A stretch of 64,000 bases of DNA, taken from positions 350,917 through 414,916 of the forward strand of contig NZ_FNJR01000003.1 in the NCBI RefSeq assembly GCF_900104475.1, in the 5' to 3' direction. Below, piece by piece: positions 43,895 to 54,113 of the stretch. A program made the position numbers and the translations under genes. This stretch comes from Actinopolyspora xinjiangensis (GTDB taxonomy: Bacteria > Actinomycetota > Actinomycetes > Mycobacteriales > Pseudonocardiaceae). How positions within the stretch are numbered: position 1 is the stretch's first letter; each line of letters opens with the position of its first letter. The notes under the pieces were generated by a model. It ran no database searches. It saw nothing but the letters and a program-made list of their open reading frames with translations, and had not been told where the DNA came from.

Positions 43895-45172
43895 CTACGA
43901 CTCCCCCGTCGCGCGGTGCTTCTCCCCCGCCCCGGCGGGGACCCGGGAGGGATCCCGGAAGACCTCCTCGGTGATGACGCTCGTCCCGCCCCGCACCGCC
44001 GCGGTGAAACCGTGGACCGAGGCGGTGATGGGACACACCGCCGTTTCCCCCGCGACCGTTCGAGCTCGCAGCTCCCGCATCGCGGTCGGAACCACGTAGG
44101 GCGAGACCGTGGCGAAGTAACCACCGAGCACCACGCCCCCCGGGTTCAGCATGTTGACCGCGATCGAGATCCCGACACCGAGCCAACGCCCGATCTCGTC
44201 GAGCCCGGTCAGCGCCTGTGGGTTGCCGGCTTCCGCACGGCGGAGCAGTATGCGCGCCTGCTCCTCGGGCTCGCGGAAGGTCCCGACCAGATCCGGCGCG
44301 GCGGTCCGGGCCGCCGCCGCGAGTCCGATCTTGGTTTCCAGGCAACCGTTCTGCCCGCAGCGGCACTTTCGCCCGTAGGGATCCACCGGAACGTGCCCGA
44401 TCTCCCCGCTGTAGCCGTCCGACCCCCGCAACAGTCCACCCTCGGAGATCAACCCGGCGCCGATGCCGAGTTCTCCCGTCAGGTACACGAGTTCCGAGAC
44501 CGTGTTCGACTCGTCGCCGAACTCGGCCAACGCGGCCAGGTTGGCCTCGTTGTCGACCGTGATCGTGGTCTCCTCACCGAGGGCGAGTCGACGGCGCAGC
44601 CACTCGGTGATCGGCACGTCCTGCCAGTACAGGTTCGGCGCGTAGCGCACGGTGCCGCTCGGCACGTCCACCAGACCGGGAACCGCCACCCCGATGCCGA
44701 CCAGATGCGCTCCCGACTCCGCAAGCTCGGCGATGGCCTCGCCGGCGAGCCGTGCCAGCTCCCCCACCGTGCGGGAGGCGCCCACCCGGACGGCGTCGAA
44801 GGCGATCCGGCGATCGAGCAGCACCCGGTCCGCTAGGTCGACCGCTCGCACGGCGAGGTAGTTCGCGTTGACCTCCAGCCCCAGCGCCGCCGAGGACCCG
44901 CCGTCGAGTTCGAGTATCCGCCCCGGTCGGCCGACGTTGCCCGCCTGCCGCCTGCCGGTCTCACGGACCAGGCCCCGTTCGATCAGCTCGTTGACGAGGT
45001 TGGACACCGTGGCCTTGGTGAGCCCGGTCCGCGTGGCCAGCGCCGCGCGGGAATGCGTTCCGGAGAACCTGACCTCACCGAGCACCCGGGCCAGATTGCT
45101 CCGCCGCACGGCGGACTGAGCGATGGCTCCCCGCCGGCTGTCCCGGTTGGCTTCGTCGCCGTGGCCGCGCAC
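43895..45172 (-). CDS. ROK-family repressor (XylR type)
   Basis: 425 residues from GTG 45172 with a GGGGGAA box. The N-terminal winged helix is HSRAALATRTGLTKATVSNL then VNELIERGLVRETGRRQAG. The ROK domain carries ALGLEVNANYLAVRAVD, GIGVAVPGLVDVPSGTV, the zinc motif CRCGQNGCLE and GEIGHVPVDPYGRK. ROK/XylR proteins sense xylose or glucose-type sugars. Neighbouring GH10/GH11 xylanases suggest control of xylan use, though no operator linking them was proven. Confidence 0.92.
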   Translation of the reverse strand: MRGHGDEANRDSRRGAIAQSAVRRSNLARVLGEVRFSGTHSRAALATRTGLTKATVSNLVNELIERGLVRETGRRQAGNVGRPGRILELDGGSSAALGLEVNANYLAVRAVDLADRVLLDRRIAFDAVRVGASRTVGELARLAGEAIAELAESGAHLVGIGVAVPGLVDVPSGTVRYAPNLYWQDVPITEWLRRRLALGEETTITVDNEANLAALAEFGDESNTVSELVYLTGELGIGAGLISEGGLLRGSDGYSGEIGHVPVDPYGRKCRCGQNGCLETKIGLAAAARTAAPDLVGTFREPEEQARILLRRAEAGNPQALTGLDEIGRWLGVGISIAVNMLNPGGVVLGGYFATVSPYVVPTAMRELRARTVAGETAVCPITASVHGFTAAVRGGTSVITEEVFRDPSRVPAGAGEKHRATGES

Positions 45173-46081
45173 TGGGTTCCCCCTTCTCGAATAAGGATAG
45201 TGGATAAACTAACCCAGTGTGATCCAGAACGCCATACTGCACACGAAGGAACAAAACCTCCGACACGAACACGAGCCAACACTGGCGAAGACCACTTGAC
45301 CAGCAACTTTTCGCCCGCACCCTTGACAGAGCAAACACCTTCTGAGACTCTGATCACACTATAGTTCGTTCGGCTGCCAAACCAATTGATCAGCTCATCC
45401 GGAGGAGTCGATGCGAACACCCCATTCGCTCCCGCACGAACGCCACCACCACCGAGAACGAACTCGGGCCCACACCGGCCGCGCGGAACGGGCCACGTGA
45501 CGCCTCTAGCCGGTGCCACGACGAGCACACGGCCCGAACCGAGCCGCCGTCACCACGACTCCGCGCGCTGTTCCACTCCGAACGGACGGACAGGCCGCGC
45601 GTCCACCCCGGAGAAACCGAACGCGACTACACCGACTCCACGAAGAGGATTTGGGATCCGCGAGGAGGAGCTGGGAACGGAGCGGAACTCACCGCCGCGA
45701 ACGGATGAATCCCGAAGAACACCGTCGATTCCACGCTAGGGAACACCGCGATCGGACGGACGAGAGCCAGCGATATCTCGCTTTCCGAAACCGCGACCGA
45801 CAACACTTCAACGCGCCGAAAAACGGAACAGATCATTCTCACCGCGACGGCGTTGTCGCTGCCGCGATTTTTTCATGTCACGATACGGGGAATCGTCATC
45901 TCTCGACGACCGCTCCCCCCAAGAACGCTGAAATCTACCCGGAAAATGAATTTCCGGACGTCCGTCACCGTTCGACCTCGGGGCGGGCGCGACTTCCCAC
46001 CGCGACACGGCACCGCGCGGCCCGGACTCGCCGACGCGAGCGGGCCGCACGGTGCCGGTGGTGAATCCGGACGCGCCTCGC
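45173..46081. other. Long intergenic region upstream of the ROK gene
   Basis: No confident gene. A -35-like TTGACA at 45323 and a TATAGT at 45360 are badly spaced (31 bp). A 29-codon His/Arg-rich frame at 45411-45500 follows a GGAGGAG box and might be a leader peptide. The right part is AT-rich around 45,830-45,960. Confidence 0.4.
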
Positions 46082-46795
46082 TCAACCGGTGCGAGCGGGA
46101 AGCGTGAACCGCCACCCCTCGCCACGCAGCCGCGGGATCACGCGGGAGACCGCGTCCACCGTCTGGGCACGCTCACCACCACCGTCGTGCAGCAGCACGA
46201 CACTGCCCCGCGAGATGCCGTTCATCAGCCGCTGGACGAGCACGTCCGTACCGGGACGGTTCCAGTCCCGCACCGACAGCCGCCAGCCCAGCGGCTGCAT
46301 CCCCATGTCGGCGGCCACCTCCGGTGTCCGCCCCCACGCACCGTAGGGGGCACGGAAGTACCGGATCTCGGCCCCGGGTACCACGTCGTGGATCACCTCG
46401 TTGGTGGCACGCAGGTTCGCCCTGATCTCCTGCGGGGACCAGGTGCTCATGTTCTCGTGCCGCATCGTGTGGTTGCACAGGACGTGCCCCTCGGCGACGA
46501 TCCGACGCACCAGATCGGGGTGCTGTCGCACGTGTTGACCCCACAGGCAGAAGACGGCCCTGACGTCGCGGGTTCCGAGCACGTCGAGCAGCCGCGAAGT
46601 CTCCCCCGCGTTGGGGCCGTCGTCGAAGGTCAGGGCCACGGTACGGCCCGGTTGTCCGGTGGAGTCCACCACGGTGGAGTTCGCCGTTCGGCCGGGCCCT
46701 GCCCACGCGGTGCTCGTCACACCGAGCGAGAGCCCGAGAACCAGCAGGGCGGCGAGCAGTCGTCCCGGTGTGCGCCGATGTCCTCGAACGGTCAT
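46082..46795 (-). CDS. Secreted polysaccharide deacetylase (NodB domain)
   Basis: 237 residues from ATG 46795. Signal peptide (LLAALLVLGLSLGVTSTAWA), then the NodB catalytic domain: VALTFDDGPNAG (motif 1, metal Asp), HVLCNHTMRHENM (motif 2, HXXXH), YFRAPYGAWG (motif 3), and PLGWRLSVRDW and VVLLHDGGGER (motifs 4 and 5). Substrate may be chitin, xylan acetyl groups or peptidoglycan. Beside xylanases, an acetylxylan role is reasonable but unproven. Confidence 0.92.
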   Translation of the reverse strand: MTVRGHRRTPGRLLAALLVLGLSLGVTSTAWAGPGRTANSTVVDSTGQPGRTVALTFDDGPNAGETSRLLDVLGTRDVRAVFCLWGQHVRQHPDLVRRIVAEGHVLCNHTMRHENMSTWSPQEIRANLRATNEVIHDVVPGAEIRYFRAPYGAWGRTPEVAADMGMQPLGWRLSVRDWNRPGTDVLVQRLMNGISRGSVVLLHDGGGERAQTVDAVSRVIPRLRGEGWRFTLPARTG

Positions 46796-47222
46796 GACAG
46801 GTCCCCTTCGGAGTGTGCCGCACGCGGCTCCGGGAAGCAGCCGGTGGAAATTCCAGGAATACGAGGAATATAGGGTCACCCGCAGGTGCTGTCAAACTCG
46901 TCGAAGGCATGTCGCCGAACTCCGACACGACCCCGCGATCACGAAGACAAACTAATTCGAAACACAATCCACAGTGTACTTGTTTTTATCTGGACATATT
47001 TAGTATTAACCGCCCTACCGCGCTTCCACCAGCACTGATCCTCCAGTTCCGGAATGTCAGGGGAAAGCATTGACAACCGGGGGAGGCCTGTCCAACATTG
47101 CTCGTTGTCGACAGATCCCGGTCACTGTTGGTCCGGGATCGTTCACTCGAATCGATCGGCCGACGGACCGTCGATTCGCGTCACCCTGTCCGAACTCCGT
47201 TCACCCCTCGACAGGAGGAATC
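46796..47222. other. Promoter region between deacetylase and GH11 xylanase
   Basis: Contains an AT-rich segment (about 46,940-47,010) suited to divergent promoters. No gene and no clear operator recognised. Confidence 0.45.
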
Positions 47223-47915
47223 ATGAACACCGACGATGCTGCCCCCGCTCCCTTCGACCGCAGGAGCTTCCTCGGCGGCGCGGGCGCACTGGCGCTGGGC
47301 GCGTCCGCGCTGCTGCTGCCCGGAACCGCCTACGCCGCCAGGACCATCACGTGGAACGAGACCGGAACCCACAACGGATTCTACTACTCGTTCTGGACCA
47401 ACGGCGGTGGCTCGGTCTCCATGACCCTGTCCTCCGGGGGCAGTTACAGCACCTCGTGGACCGACTGCGGAAACTTCGTCTGCGGCAAGGGGTGGAGTTA
47501 CGGCGCTCGGCGGAACGTGTACTACTCCGGCAACTTCTACCCGTCCGGCAACGGCTATCTGACCCTCTACGGGTGGACCTCGAACCCGCTCGTGGAGTAC
47601 TACATCGTCGAGAACTACGGAACCTACCGTCCCGGTGGAAGCGACCACAGAGGCACGGTCTACAGCGACGGCAGCACGTACGACATCTACCGGACGATGC
47701 GGTACAACGCTCCCTCCGTGGAGGGCACCGCGACCTTCCCGCAGTTCTGGAGCGTCCGGCAGTCACCGAGAACGGGCGGAACCATCACCACCGGCAACCA
47801 CTTCGACGCCTGGGCCCGGGCCGGTATGACGCTGGGCAGCTTCGACCACTACATGATCCTCGCGACGGAGGGCTACCAGAGCAGCGGCAGCTCCAACATA
47901 ACGGTCAGCGGCTGA
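47223..47915 (+). CDS. Tat-exported GH11 endo-1,4-beta-xylanase
   Basis: 230 residues with AGGAGGA before the ATG. A twin-arginine signal peptide ([20 protein letters not shown]) precedes a GH11 beta-jelly roll: [40 protein letters not shown], the nucleophile Glu in [32 protein letters not shown] and the acid/base Glu in [11 protein letters not shown]. There is no carbohydrate-binding module. It cleaves xylan outside the cell. The GH10 gene follows on the same strand. Confidence 0.96.
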   Translation: MNTDDAAPAPFDRRSFLGGAGALALGASALLLPGTAYAARTITWNETGTHNGFYYSFWTNGGGSVSMTLSSGGSYSTSWTDCGNFVCGKGWSYGARRNVYYSGNFYPSGNGYLTLYGWTSNPLVEYYIVENYGTYRPGGSDHRGTVYSDGSTYDIYRTMRYNAPSVEGTATFPQFWSVRQSPRTGGTITTGNHFDAWARAGMTLGSFDHYMILATEGYQSSGSSNITVSG

Positions 47916-48093
47916 CGGGTTCACCGGTATCCGCGGCGCCGTCCACGAGGGGCCTCACGCGAACGCACTCCTCGTTCGACGACCGCTCGCCGGTGGGCTC
48001 GCCGACGCGTCGGCGAGCCCACCGGTCCCTTCCGGCCCTCACCGGAGAAGGAGCCGGCGCCCCGAGAAGCGGGGAAGACCTCGCGTGTCTCTT

Positions 48094-48108
48094 TTGGGAG
48101 CGCTCCAA
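48094..48108. promoter_or_regulatory. CebR-like operator upstream of GH10 xylanase
   Basis: TTGGGAGCGCTCCAA matches 13 of 14 positions of the known actinobacterial LacI-type (CebR) palindrome TGGGAGCGCTCCCA, 27 bp before the xylanase start. It should make expression depend on cello- or xylo-oligosaccharides. The regulator is not encoded in the window unless the LacI protein at 55609 binds it, which its own putative boxes argue against. Confidence 0.75.
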
Positions 48109-48135
48109 ATCCTTGAGAAGAAAGGAACACTGAGA

Positions 48136-49224
48136 ATGCCGAGAACGAGAGGAAAGCTCTGCCGCCTCGGCCGCCTGGGCGCGGTGCTGGCGGCGAGCGC
48201 CGGGCTGTTCGCCTCGCAGGCGGCCCCGGCACTGGCCACGCCCGAGCCTCCCGAGCGGGAGATCTCCGGCACGGCCGCGCCGTCCCCGGCGCGAACCCCG
48301 CTGAAGGATCTCACCGACAACCACGTCGGCAGTGCGGTGAACGCCTCGGCGCTCGCGAACGAGGCCGACTACCGATCGGTGCTCACCAGCGAGTTCAACA
48401 GTGTGACCGCCGAGAACGCGATGAAGTGGTCGGTCGTGGAACCGAACCGCGGCCAGTACGACTGGTCCGGTGCCGACTCCGTGGTGAACTACGCCCAGCG
48501 GAACGGCCACAGCGTACGCGGCCACACCCTGCTCTGGCACAAGCAACGCCCGGGCTGGCTGGACAACCTTTCGGCCTCCGAACTGCGTTCGGCGGTCAAA
48601 GACCACATCACCACGGTGGTGAACCGCTACGAGGGCGAGATCCGGGCCTGGGACGTGGTCAACGAGGTGTTCGACTCCGACGGCACCCGCCGGGACTCGA
48701 TCTTCCAGCGGAAGCTGGGCGACGGCTGGATCGCCGACGCCTTCCGCTGGGCCCACCAGGCCGATCCCTCGGCCGAACTCTACATCAACGACTACAACAC
48801 CGGCTGGGTCAACGACAAGAGCAACGCGATCCACGACCTGGTGAGCTCGCTGCGGCAGCGGGGCGTGCCGATCCACGGCGTCGGTTTCCAGACGCACCTG
48901 TCCATCGACTACAGCTTCCCCGGCGGTTTCCAGTCGAACCTGCAGCGGTTCGCCGACCTCGGCGTCGACGTCGCGATCACCGAGGCCGACGTGCGGATGA
49001 CGTTGCCCGCCACCGACAGCGAACTCACCACCCAGGCCGACTACTACGAGCGGATCTGGAACGCCTGCGAGGCGGTCTCGCGCTGCGTGGAGTTCACCAC
49101 GTGGGGCTACACCGACCGGCACTCCTGGGTCCCCAACACGTTCGACGGCCAGGGCGCGGCCTGCCTGTTCGACGACTCGTTGAACCCGAAGCCCGCCTAC
49201 AACCGGATCAACCCCTCCATCTGA
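48136..49224 (+). CDS. Secreted GH10 endo-1,4-beta-xylanase
   Basis: 362 residues from ATG 48136. Signal peptide LGAVLAASAGLFASQAAPAL; catalytic domain with VTAENAMKWSVVEPNRGQYD, RGHTLLWHKQRPGW, acid/base Glu in AWDVVNEVFDSDG, HGVGFQTHLS and nucleophile Glu in VAITEADVRM, ending WGYTDRHSWVP. No binding module. Together with GH11 it degrades xylan to oligosaccharides that the nearby ABC system could import. A CebR-like operator precedes it. Confidence 0.95.
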   Translation: MPRTRGKLCRLGRLGAVLAASAGLFASQAAPALATPEPPEREISGTAAPSPARTPLKDLTDNHVGSAVNASALANEADYRSVLTSEFNSVTAENAMKWSVVEPNRGQYDWSGADSVVNYAQRNGHSVRGHTLLWHKQRPGWLDNLSASELRSAVKDHITTVVNRYEGEIRAWDVVNEVFDSDGTRRDSIFQRKLGDGWIADAFRWAHQADPSAELYINDYNTGWVNDKSNAIHDLVSSLRQRGVPIHGVGFQTHLSIDYSFPGGFQSNLQRFADLGVDVAITEADVRMTLPATDSELTTQADYYERIWNACEAVSRCVEFTTWGYTDRHSWVPNTFDGQGAACLFDDSLNPKPAYNRINPSI

Positions 49225-49310
49225 GCGGCACCGCCGTGGGGCGCCCGCCGTGTCAACGGTGTGGCTCCCCACCGCGTGCACGCGGAAACGACGGAGTCCG
49301 GCACCTCGAC

Positions 49311-50393
49311 TCACGCCGCGATGCGCTCCCCGGTGGTCGGCGCGAACACGTGCACGGCCTCCGGCCGAACGCCCAACCGCACCGCGTCCCCGAGGGCGGG
49401 CGCCGAGCGCGGCTCGGCACGCACGACGACCCCGCCACGCGCCTCCGGCAGGCCGCAGTGCAGGTACACATCGGCCCCGAGCTCCTCGACCAGGTCGACG
49501 GTCGTGGAGATCCCCGGTTCCTCCGCTCCGACGAGGCTCACGTCCTCGGGCCGGAACCCGAGCGTGACCGTCCCCGAACTCACCTCCTGCCGCACGGCGG
49601 GCGGGAGCGGAATCGCGCTTCCCCCGACCCGAGCCCCGTCGGCGTCGAGTTCGCAGTCGAGCAGGTTCATCGGGGGAGAACCGATGAACCCCGCCACGAA
49701 CGCGTTGGCGGGTCGCTCGTAGAGCTCCCGAGGACTCGCGCACTGCTGCAGCACACCCTCGTGCAGCACGGCCACGCGGTCGCCCATGGTCATCGCCTCG
49801 ACCTGGTCGTGGGTGACGTAAACCGTGCTCACGCCCAACCTGCGCTGCAGTGAAGCGATCTGTGAACGGGTGGAGACCCGCAGCTTGGCATCCAGGTTGG
49901 ACAACGGCTCGTCCATCAGGAAGGCCCGTGGTTGCCGCACGATCGCGCGCCCCATCGCCACCCGCTGGCGCTGACCACCGGACAGCGCCCTGGGTTTGCG
50001 GTCCAGGTACGGCTCCAGGTCCAGCAGCTTGGCCGCCTCGCTCACGCGACGTTCGATCTCGGCCTTGGGCGTCTTGGCCATCCGGAGCGCGAACCCCATG
50101 TTGTCAGCGACGCTCATGTGCGGGTACAACGCGTAGTTCTGGAACACCATGGCGATGTCGCGGTCCTTCGGCGAGAGACCGGTGACCTCGCGCTCCCCGA
50201 TGTGGATCGCGCCCGAGTCCACCTCCTCCAACCCGGCGAGCATCCGCAGGCTGGTGGACTTGCCGCACCCGGACGGCCCCACGAGCACGAGGAACTCGCC
50301 GTCTTCGATGTGCAGGTCGAGACCGTCGACCGCCGGGTGATCGGCCCCCGGGTAGATCCGGGTGGTCCCGTCGTAGGTGATTGTCGCCATCAT
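49311..50393 (-). CDS. Sugar ABC transporter ATPase (MsiK/UgpC type)
   Basis: 360 residues. Walker A GPSGCGKST, Q-loop FQNYALYPHM, signature LSGGQRQRVAMGRAIV, Walker B FLMDEPLSNLDAK, and a C-terminal regulatory domain (TVTLGFRPEDVSLVGAEEPG). Such ATPases usually serve several sugar transporters; here the gene ends the minus-strand operon of a binding protein, two permeases and an alpha-glucosidase, so it energises that system at least. It converges with the GH10 gene. Confidence 0.95.
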   Translation of the reverse strand: MMATITYDGTTRIYPGADHPAVDGLDLHIEDGEFLVLVGPSGCGKSTSLRMLAGLEEVDSGAIHIGEREVTGLSPKDRDIAMVFQNYALYPHMSVADNMGFALRMAKTPKAEIERRVSEAAKLLDLEPYLDRKPRALSGGQRQRVAMGRAIVRQPRAFLMDEPLSNLDAKLRVSTRSQIASLQRRLGVSTVYVTHDQVEAMTMGDRVAVLHEGVLQQCASPRELYERPANAFVAGFIGSPPMNLLDCELDADGARVGGSAIPLPPAVRQEVSSGTVTLGFRPEDVSLVGAEEPGISTTVDLVEELGADVYLHCGLPEARGGVVVRAEPRSAPALGDAVRLGVRPEAVHVFAPTTGERIAA

Positions 50394-50418
50394 CGACCCC
50401 TTTCGCGCGGGTGGCTGG

Positions 50419-52074
50419 TCACAGCGCCAACCAGACGGCGGTGTCCGGCGGCAGGGCCGAGCCGTCCAGCTCGCCGCTCGCCAGCAGGACCCGCTCGTGG
50501 TCGGGTAGTTCGCACGGTTCGGTGGACAGGTTCACCACGCAGCCGAAACCGGGAGTCCGGTTGAACGACAGCACCCCCTCCGGCGAGTCGTTCCAGACGA
50601 GATCGCCCTCACCGAGCGCGGGGTGCTCCCGGCGGATTGCCAGGGCGGAACGGTAGAGCTCCAGCATCGAGCCGGGCCGCCCCCGCTGGTGCTCCACGGT
50701 GTGCTCGGCCCAGTCGTCCGGTTGCGGCAACCAGGGCTCGACCGTCTCCGAGGGACCGAAGCCGAACGGAGGCCGAGAACCGGACCAGGGCAGCGGCACG
50801 CGGCAGCCGTCGCGGCCGCGCTCGGTGTGGCCGGTGCGCTCCCAGATCGGGTCCTGCAGGAACCGCTCCGGGATGTCCTCGACCTCCGGCAGTCCGAGTT
50901 CCTCTCCCTGGTACACGTAGGCACCACCGGGAAGGGACAGCATGAGCAGCGCGGCCGCCCGCGCCCGCCGCGTTCCCAGCTCCAAGTCGACCGGTCCCTC
51001 GGCGCGGTAGTTCTCCCCCGCCTCCCACTTGTGCTGCGGTCTGCCGTAGCGGCTGAGGTGACGCATCACGTCGTGGTTGGACAACACCCAGGTGGACGGG
51101 GCACCGACCCGCCCGAGGGTCGATGTGGTGGACTCGACGGTCTCGCGCAGCTCCCGGGCGTCCCAGCGGCACCGGAGGAACTCGAAGTTGAAGGCGGTGT
51201 GCAGCCTCTCGGGACGGACGTAGTTGGCCAACCGGTGCGGGCTGTCGGCTCCCGCCTCGGCCACGAACTTGCGCTCCCCCGGGTACTCCTCGGCGATCGC
51301 GCGCCACCGCCGGTAGATCTCGTGCACCTCGTCGCGGTCCCAGTGCGGGTGCTGGCCGTCCGGATAGCCCCGCGTGTTGTCGCTGGAGATCGCGTCCGGC
51401 AGTTCGGCGTCCTTGACCAGCCCGTGGGCCACGTCGATCCGGAAACCGTCCACGCCGCGGTCGAACCAGAACCGGAGGATGTCCTCGAACTCCGCGCGAA
51501 CCTCCGGGTGGTCCCAGTTCAGGTCCGGCTGCTCGGGGGCGAACAGGTGCAGGTACCACTCCCCCGGCGTGCCGTCCGGTTCGGTCACCCGGGTCCACGC
51601 GGGGCCGCCGAACCGGGAGACCCAGTTGTTGGGTGGGTGCTCGCCGTGCTCGCCGCGCCCCGGTCGGAAGACGTAGCGGGCGCGCTCGGCGCTTGCCGGA
51701 CCAGCCGCCAGCGCGGCGCGGAACCACTCGTGCTGGTCGGAGGTGTGGTTGGGCACGATGTCGGGGATGACCCGGATGTCGTGCTCGTGGGCCTCGATGA
51801 TCAGCTTCTCGGCCTCGGCGAGCGTGCCGAAGCGGGGGTCGATGTCGCGGAAGTCGGCGACGTCGTAACCGGCGTCGGCCTGGGGTGAGACGTACCAGGG
51901 CGTGATCCAGATGGCGTCGATGCCCAGCTCCCGCAAGTAGGGCAACCTCGAACGGATCCCCTCGATGTCTCCCATGCCGTCCCCGTCGCCGTCGGCGAAA
52001 CTGCGGATGTAGATCTGGTAGATCACCGCGTCGCGCCACCAGGGCGTGGCTGGGGAGTCGGACGAGTTCCGCAA
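50419..52074 (-). CDS. GH13 alpha-glucosidase/oligo-1,6-glucosidase
   Basis: 551 residues, no signal peptide, so cytoplasmic. The GH13 motifs are visible: PDIVPNHTSDQHEW (region I), GFRIDVAHGLVKD (II, nucleophile Asp), FVAEAGADSPHRL (III, acid Glu) and WVLSNHDVMRHL (IV). It lies between the permeases and the ATPase. It would cleave alpha-glucosides (maltose, trehalose, sucrose type) after import, indicating the transporter handles alpha-linked sugars rather than xylan fragments. Confidence 0.94.
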   Translation of the reverse strand: MRNSSDSPATPWWRDAVIYQIYIRSFADGDGDGMGDIEGIRSRLPYLRELGIDAIWITPWYVSPQADAGYDVADFRDIDPRFGTLAEAEKLIIEAHEHDIRVIPDIVPNHTSDQHEWFRAALAAGPASAERARYVFRPGRGEHGEHPPNNWVSRFGGPAWTRVTEPDGTPGEWYLHLFAPEQPDLNWDHPEVRAEFEDILRFWFDRGVDGFRIDVAHGLVKDAELPDAISSDNTRGYPDGQHPHWDRDEVHEIYRRWRAIAEEYPGERKFVAEAGADSPHRLANYVRPERLHTAFNFEFLRCRWDARELRETVESTTSTLGRVGAPSTWVLSNHDVMRHLSRYGRPQHKWEAGENYRAEGPVDLELGTRRARAAALLMLSLPGGAYVYQGEELGLPEVEDIPERFLQDPIWERTGHTERGRDGCRVPLPWSGSRPPFGFGPSETVEPWLPQPDDWAEHTVEHQRGRPGSMLELYRSALAIRREHPALGEGDLVWNDSPEGVLSFNRTPGFGCVVNLSTEPCELPDHERVLLASGELDGSALPPDTAVWLAL

Positions 52075-52138
52075 AGCGCGCTCCTTCGATGACTTCGGAC
52101 CTGAGCGGTCACGCCGAGTCGCGCGTGACCGGCTGGTG

Positions 52139-53005
52139 CTACTTCAAACCGCCGGAGGTGAGACCGGCGATGATCCTTCGCTGGAAAATGAGCACCCCGA
52201 TGACCAGTGGGATCGTGACGATGACCCCGGCGGCCATCTGGGTGCCGAAGGGCTGGTCGTACTGCGTGGCGCCGGTGAACTTCGAGATCGCCACGGTGAC
52301 GGTCTGCATCTCCCGTTCGTTGACCATGGAGAGGGCGATGATGAACTCGTTCCAGGCCAGGATGAAGGTCAGGATCGCCGTGGTGAACATGCCGGGCGCG
52401 GCCAGCGGCACGATGATCTTGCGAAACGCCTGGCCGGGTGTGCAGCCGTCCACCATGGCGGCCTGCTCCAGTTCCTGCGGCATCTGCCGGAAGAACATGG
52501 TCAGGTTCCACACCGCGAGCGGAAGCGCGAACGACAGGCTGGGCAGGATCATCGCCTGGTAGGTGTTGATCCAGCCGATGTCGGTGAACAGCCGAAGCAG
52601 CGGGACGATCAGCGAGATCCCCGGGAACATGCTGGTCGCGATGATCAGCGACAGCACCAGGTTCTTCCCCCGGAAGGCCAGCCTGGCCAGCGCGTAGGCC
52701 GTCGAGGTGCCGATGACCAGCGTCAGGACGGTGGTCGTCGACGCCACGATCAAACTGTTCAGCAGGGCTCGGCCGAATCCGGTGCCGGGTTCGAACACGG
52801 CCCGGAAGTTCTCCACCGACCAGGTGCGTGGCAGCGGGCTCAGGTCGTACTGGTCGGCGGGTCTGCGGAACGCGGTGACCACCATCCAGTAGAAGGGGGC
52901 CAGGCAGTACAGCACGATGCCTGCCACGCCCAGCACCGGAAGCCACTTCCTGGCATCGAAGCGGCGGCGCGTGGTTCGACGTGCCGTCTCGGTCGCCGTG
53001 GTCAT
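52139..53005 (-). CDS. Sugar ABC transporter permease 2 (MalG type)
   Basis: 288 residues, six predicted helices, with the EAA loop EQAAMVDGCTPGQAFRKIIV then PLAAPG near residue 190. Its ATG overlaps the stop of permease 1 (ATGA, 53002-53005). It forms the membrane channel with permease 1. Confidence 0.93.
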   Translation of the reverse strand: MTTATETARRTTRRRFDARKWLPVLGVAGIVLYCLAPFYWMVVTAFRRPADQYDLSPLPRTWSVENFRAVFEPGTGFGRALLNSLIVASTTTVLTLVIGTSTAYALARLAFRGKNLVLSLIIATSMFPGISLIVPLLRLFTDIGWINTYQAMILPSLSFALPLAVWNLTMFFRQMPQELEQAAMVDGCTPGQAFRKIIVPLAAPGMFTTAILTFILAWNEFIIALSMVNEREMQTVTVAISKFTGATQYDQPFGTQMAAGVIVTIPLVIGVLIFQRRIIAGLTSGGLK

Positions 53006-54042
53006 CGGGCACTCCCCTTTCCGCGCCGCGAACGAATTCCGCCTCTCCTGGGAACCTGCGAACGCACCTCACCGATCACGTCCGCGCCGAGCAACTTGAC
53101 GAACACGAACGCGATCAGTGCGACGTAGGCGAACAGCAGGGTGGCGTAGGCGGCGGCCGGGCCGTAGTGCACGTTCGTCGCTTCGGAGAAGGCCAGCATG
53201 GACAACGTCTCCACCGAGTCCTTCTGCTGACCGATCAGAATGAACGGCAGGTCGAACATGCGCAGCGCATCGAGCATCCGGAACAGCACCGCCACCACCA
53301 GGGCCGGTTTCACCAGCGGCAGCGTGATGTGCCAGAAGCGCCGCCAGGCCCCGGCACCGTCCACAGTGGCCGCCTCGTGCACCTCGCGGGAGATGACCTG
53401 CAACCCCGCCAACACCAGCAGACCCACGAACGGGGCCGTCTTCCAGACCTCGGCGGTGATCACGGCGATCTTCGAGGCGAGGGCCTGCGAGCTCCACAGC
53501 ACCTGGTGGCCCAGCACCGCGTTCGCCACCCCGTCCGGCGCGAAGATCCACCGCCACAGCAGCGCGGAAACCGCGGTCGGGATCGCCCACGGCACGAGCA
53601 CGCTCGCGCGCACCAGCCCGCGTCCCCGGAAGGCCTGGTGCATCACCAGGGCCATGGCCATCCCCAGCACGGCCTCCAACGTGACCGTGACCACCGTGAA
53701 GAAGGTGGTGTTCCAGAAGGCGTTCCAGAATCGTTCGGCCGCCGGGCCGAACAGGATGTCCGCGTAGGTTCCCAGCCCGACGAATTCCCGCCCCTCGACT
53801 ACGAACCCCTGTGCGTCGAGCCGCTGCCCGGAGACGAACAGCGACTGGTACAGCGCGGCCAGTATCGGATACATCACCACCACGGCCAGCACCAGCAGCG
53901 TCGGCGAGACCAGCGCCGAGGCCAACCTGGCCGTGCCCGCCGCGGAGCCCGACCTTCGTCTCCCCGGCGATCCCGGGGGACCGCTCCCCGGTTTGCCCGC
54001 CTCGGCGGCCGAGTTCGTCGAAGCATCGGTCGTCATCGACAT
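53002..54042 (-). CDS. Sugar ABC transporter permease 1 (MalF type)
   Basis: 346 residues from ATG 54042 with GGGAG upstream. A disordered Gly/Ser/Pro-rich N-terminus precedes the membrane part; EAA loop HEAATVDGAGAWRRFWHITL then PLVKPAL. It follows the binding-protein gene by about 70 bp and is coupled to permease 2. Confidence 0.93.
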   Translation of the reverse strand: MSMTTDASTNSAAEAGKPGSGPPGSPGRRRSGSAAGTARLASALVSPTLLVLAVVVMYPILAALYQSLFVSGQRLDAQGFVVEGREFVGLGTYADILFGPAAERFWNAFWNTTFFTVVTVTLEAVLGMAMALVMHQAFRGRGLVRASVLVPWAIPTAVSALLWRWIFAPDGVANAVLGHQVLWSSQALASKIAVITAEVWKTAPFVGLLVLAGLQVISREVHEAATVDGAGAWRRFWHITLPLVKPALVVAVLFRMLDALRMFDLPFILIGQQKDSVETLSMLAFSEATNVHYGPAAAYATLLFAYVALIAFVFVKLLGADVIGEVRSQVPRRGGIRSRRGKGSAR

Positions 54043-54113
54043 GGACTCCCCTCTCCCGTCACCCGGCGGGCGGACCGGAATCCGCCCGCCGGGGTGGGTC
54101 GCGAAGGCGTGGA

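Noticed and set aside
45323-45365. Sigma-70 promoter TTGACA...TATAGT
   Set aside because: The two boxes are 31 bp apart, too far for a normal promoter.
49225-49310. Carbohydrate-binding module downstream of the GH10 domain
   Set aside because: The frame ends right after the catalytic domain, and the following bases contain only the gap before the converging ATPase gene.
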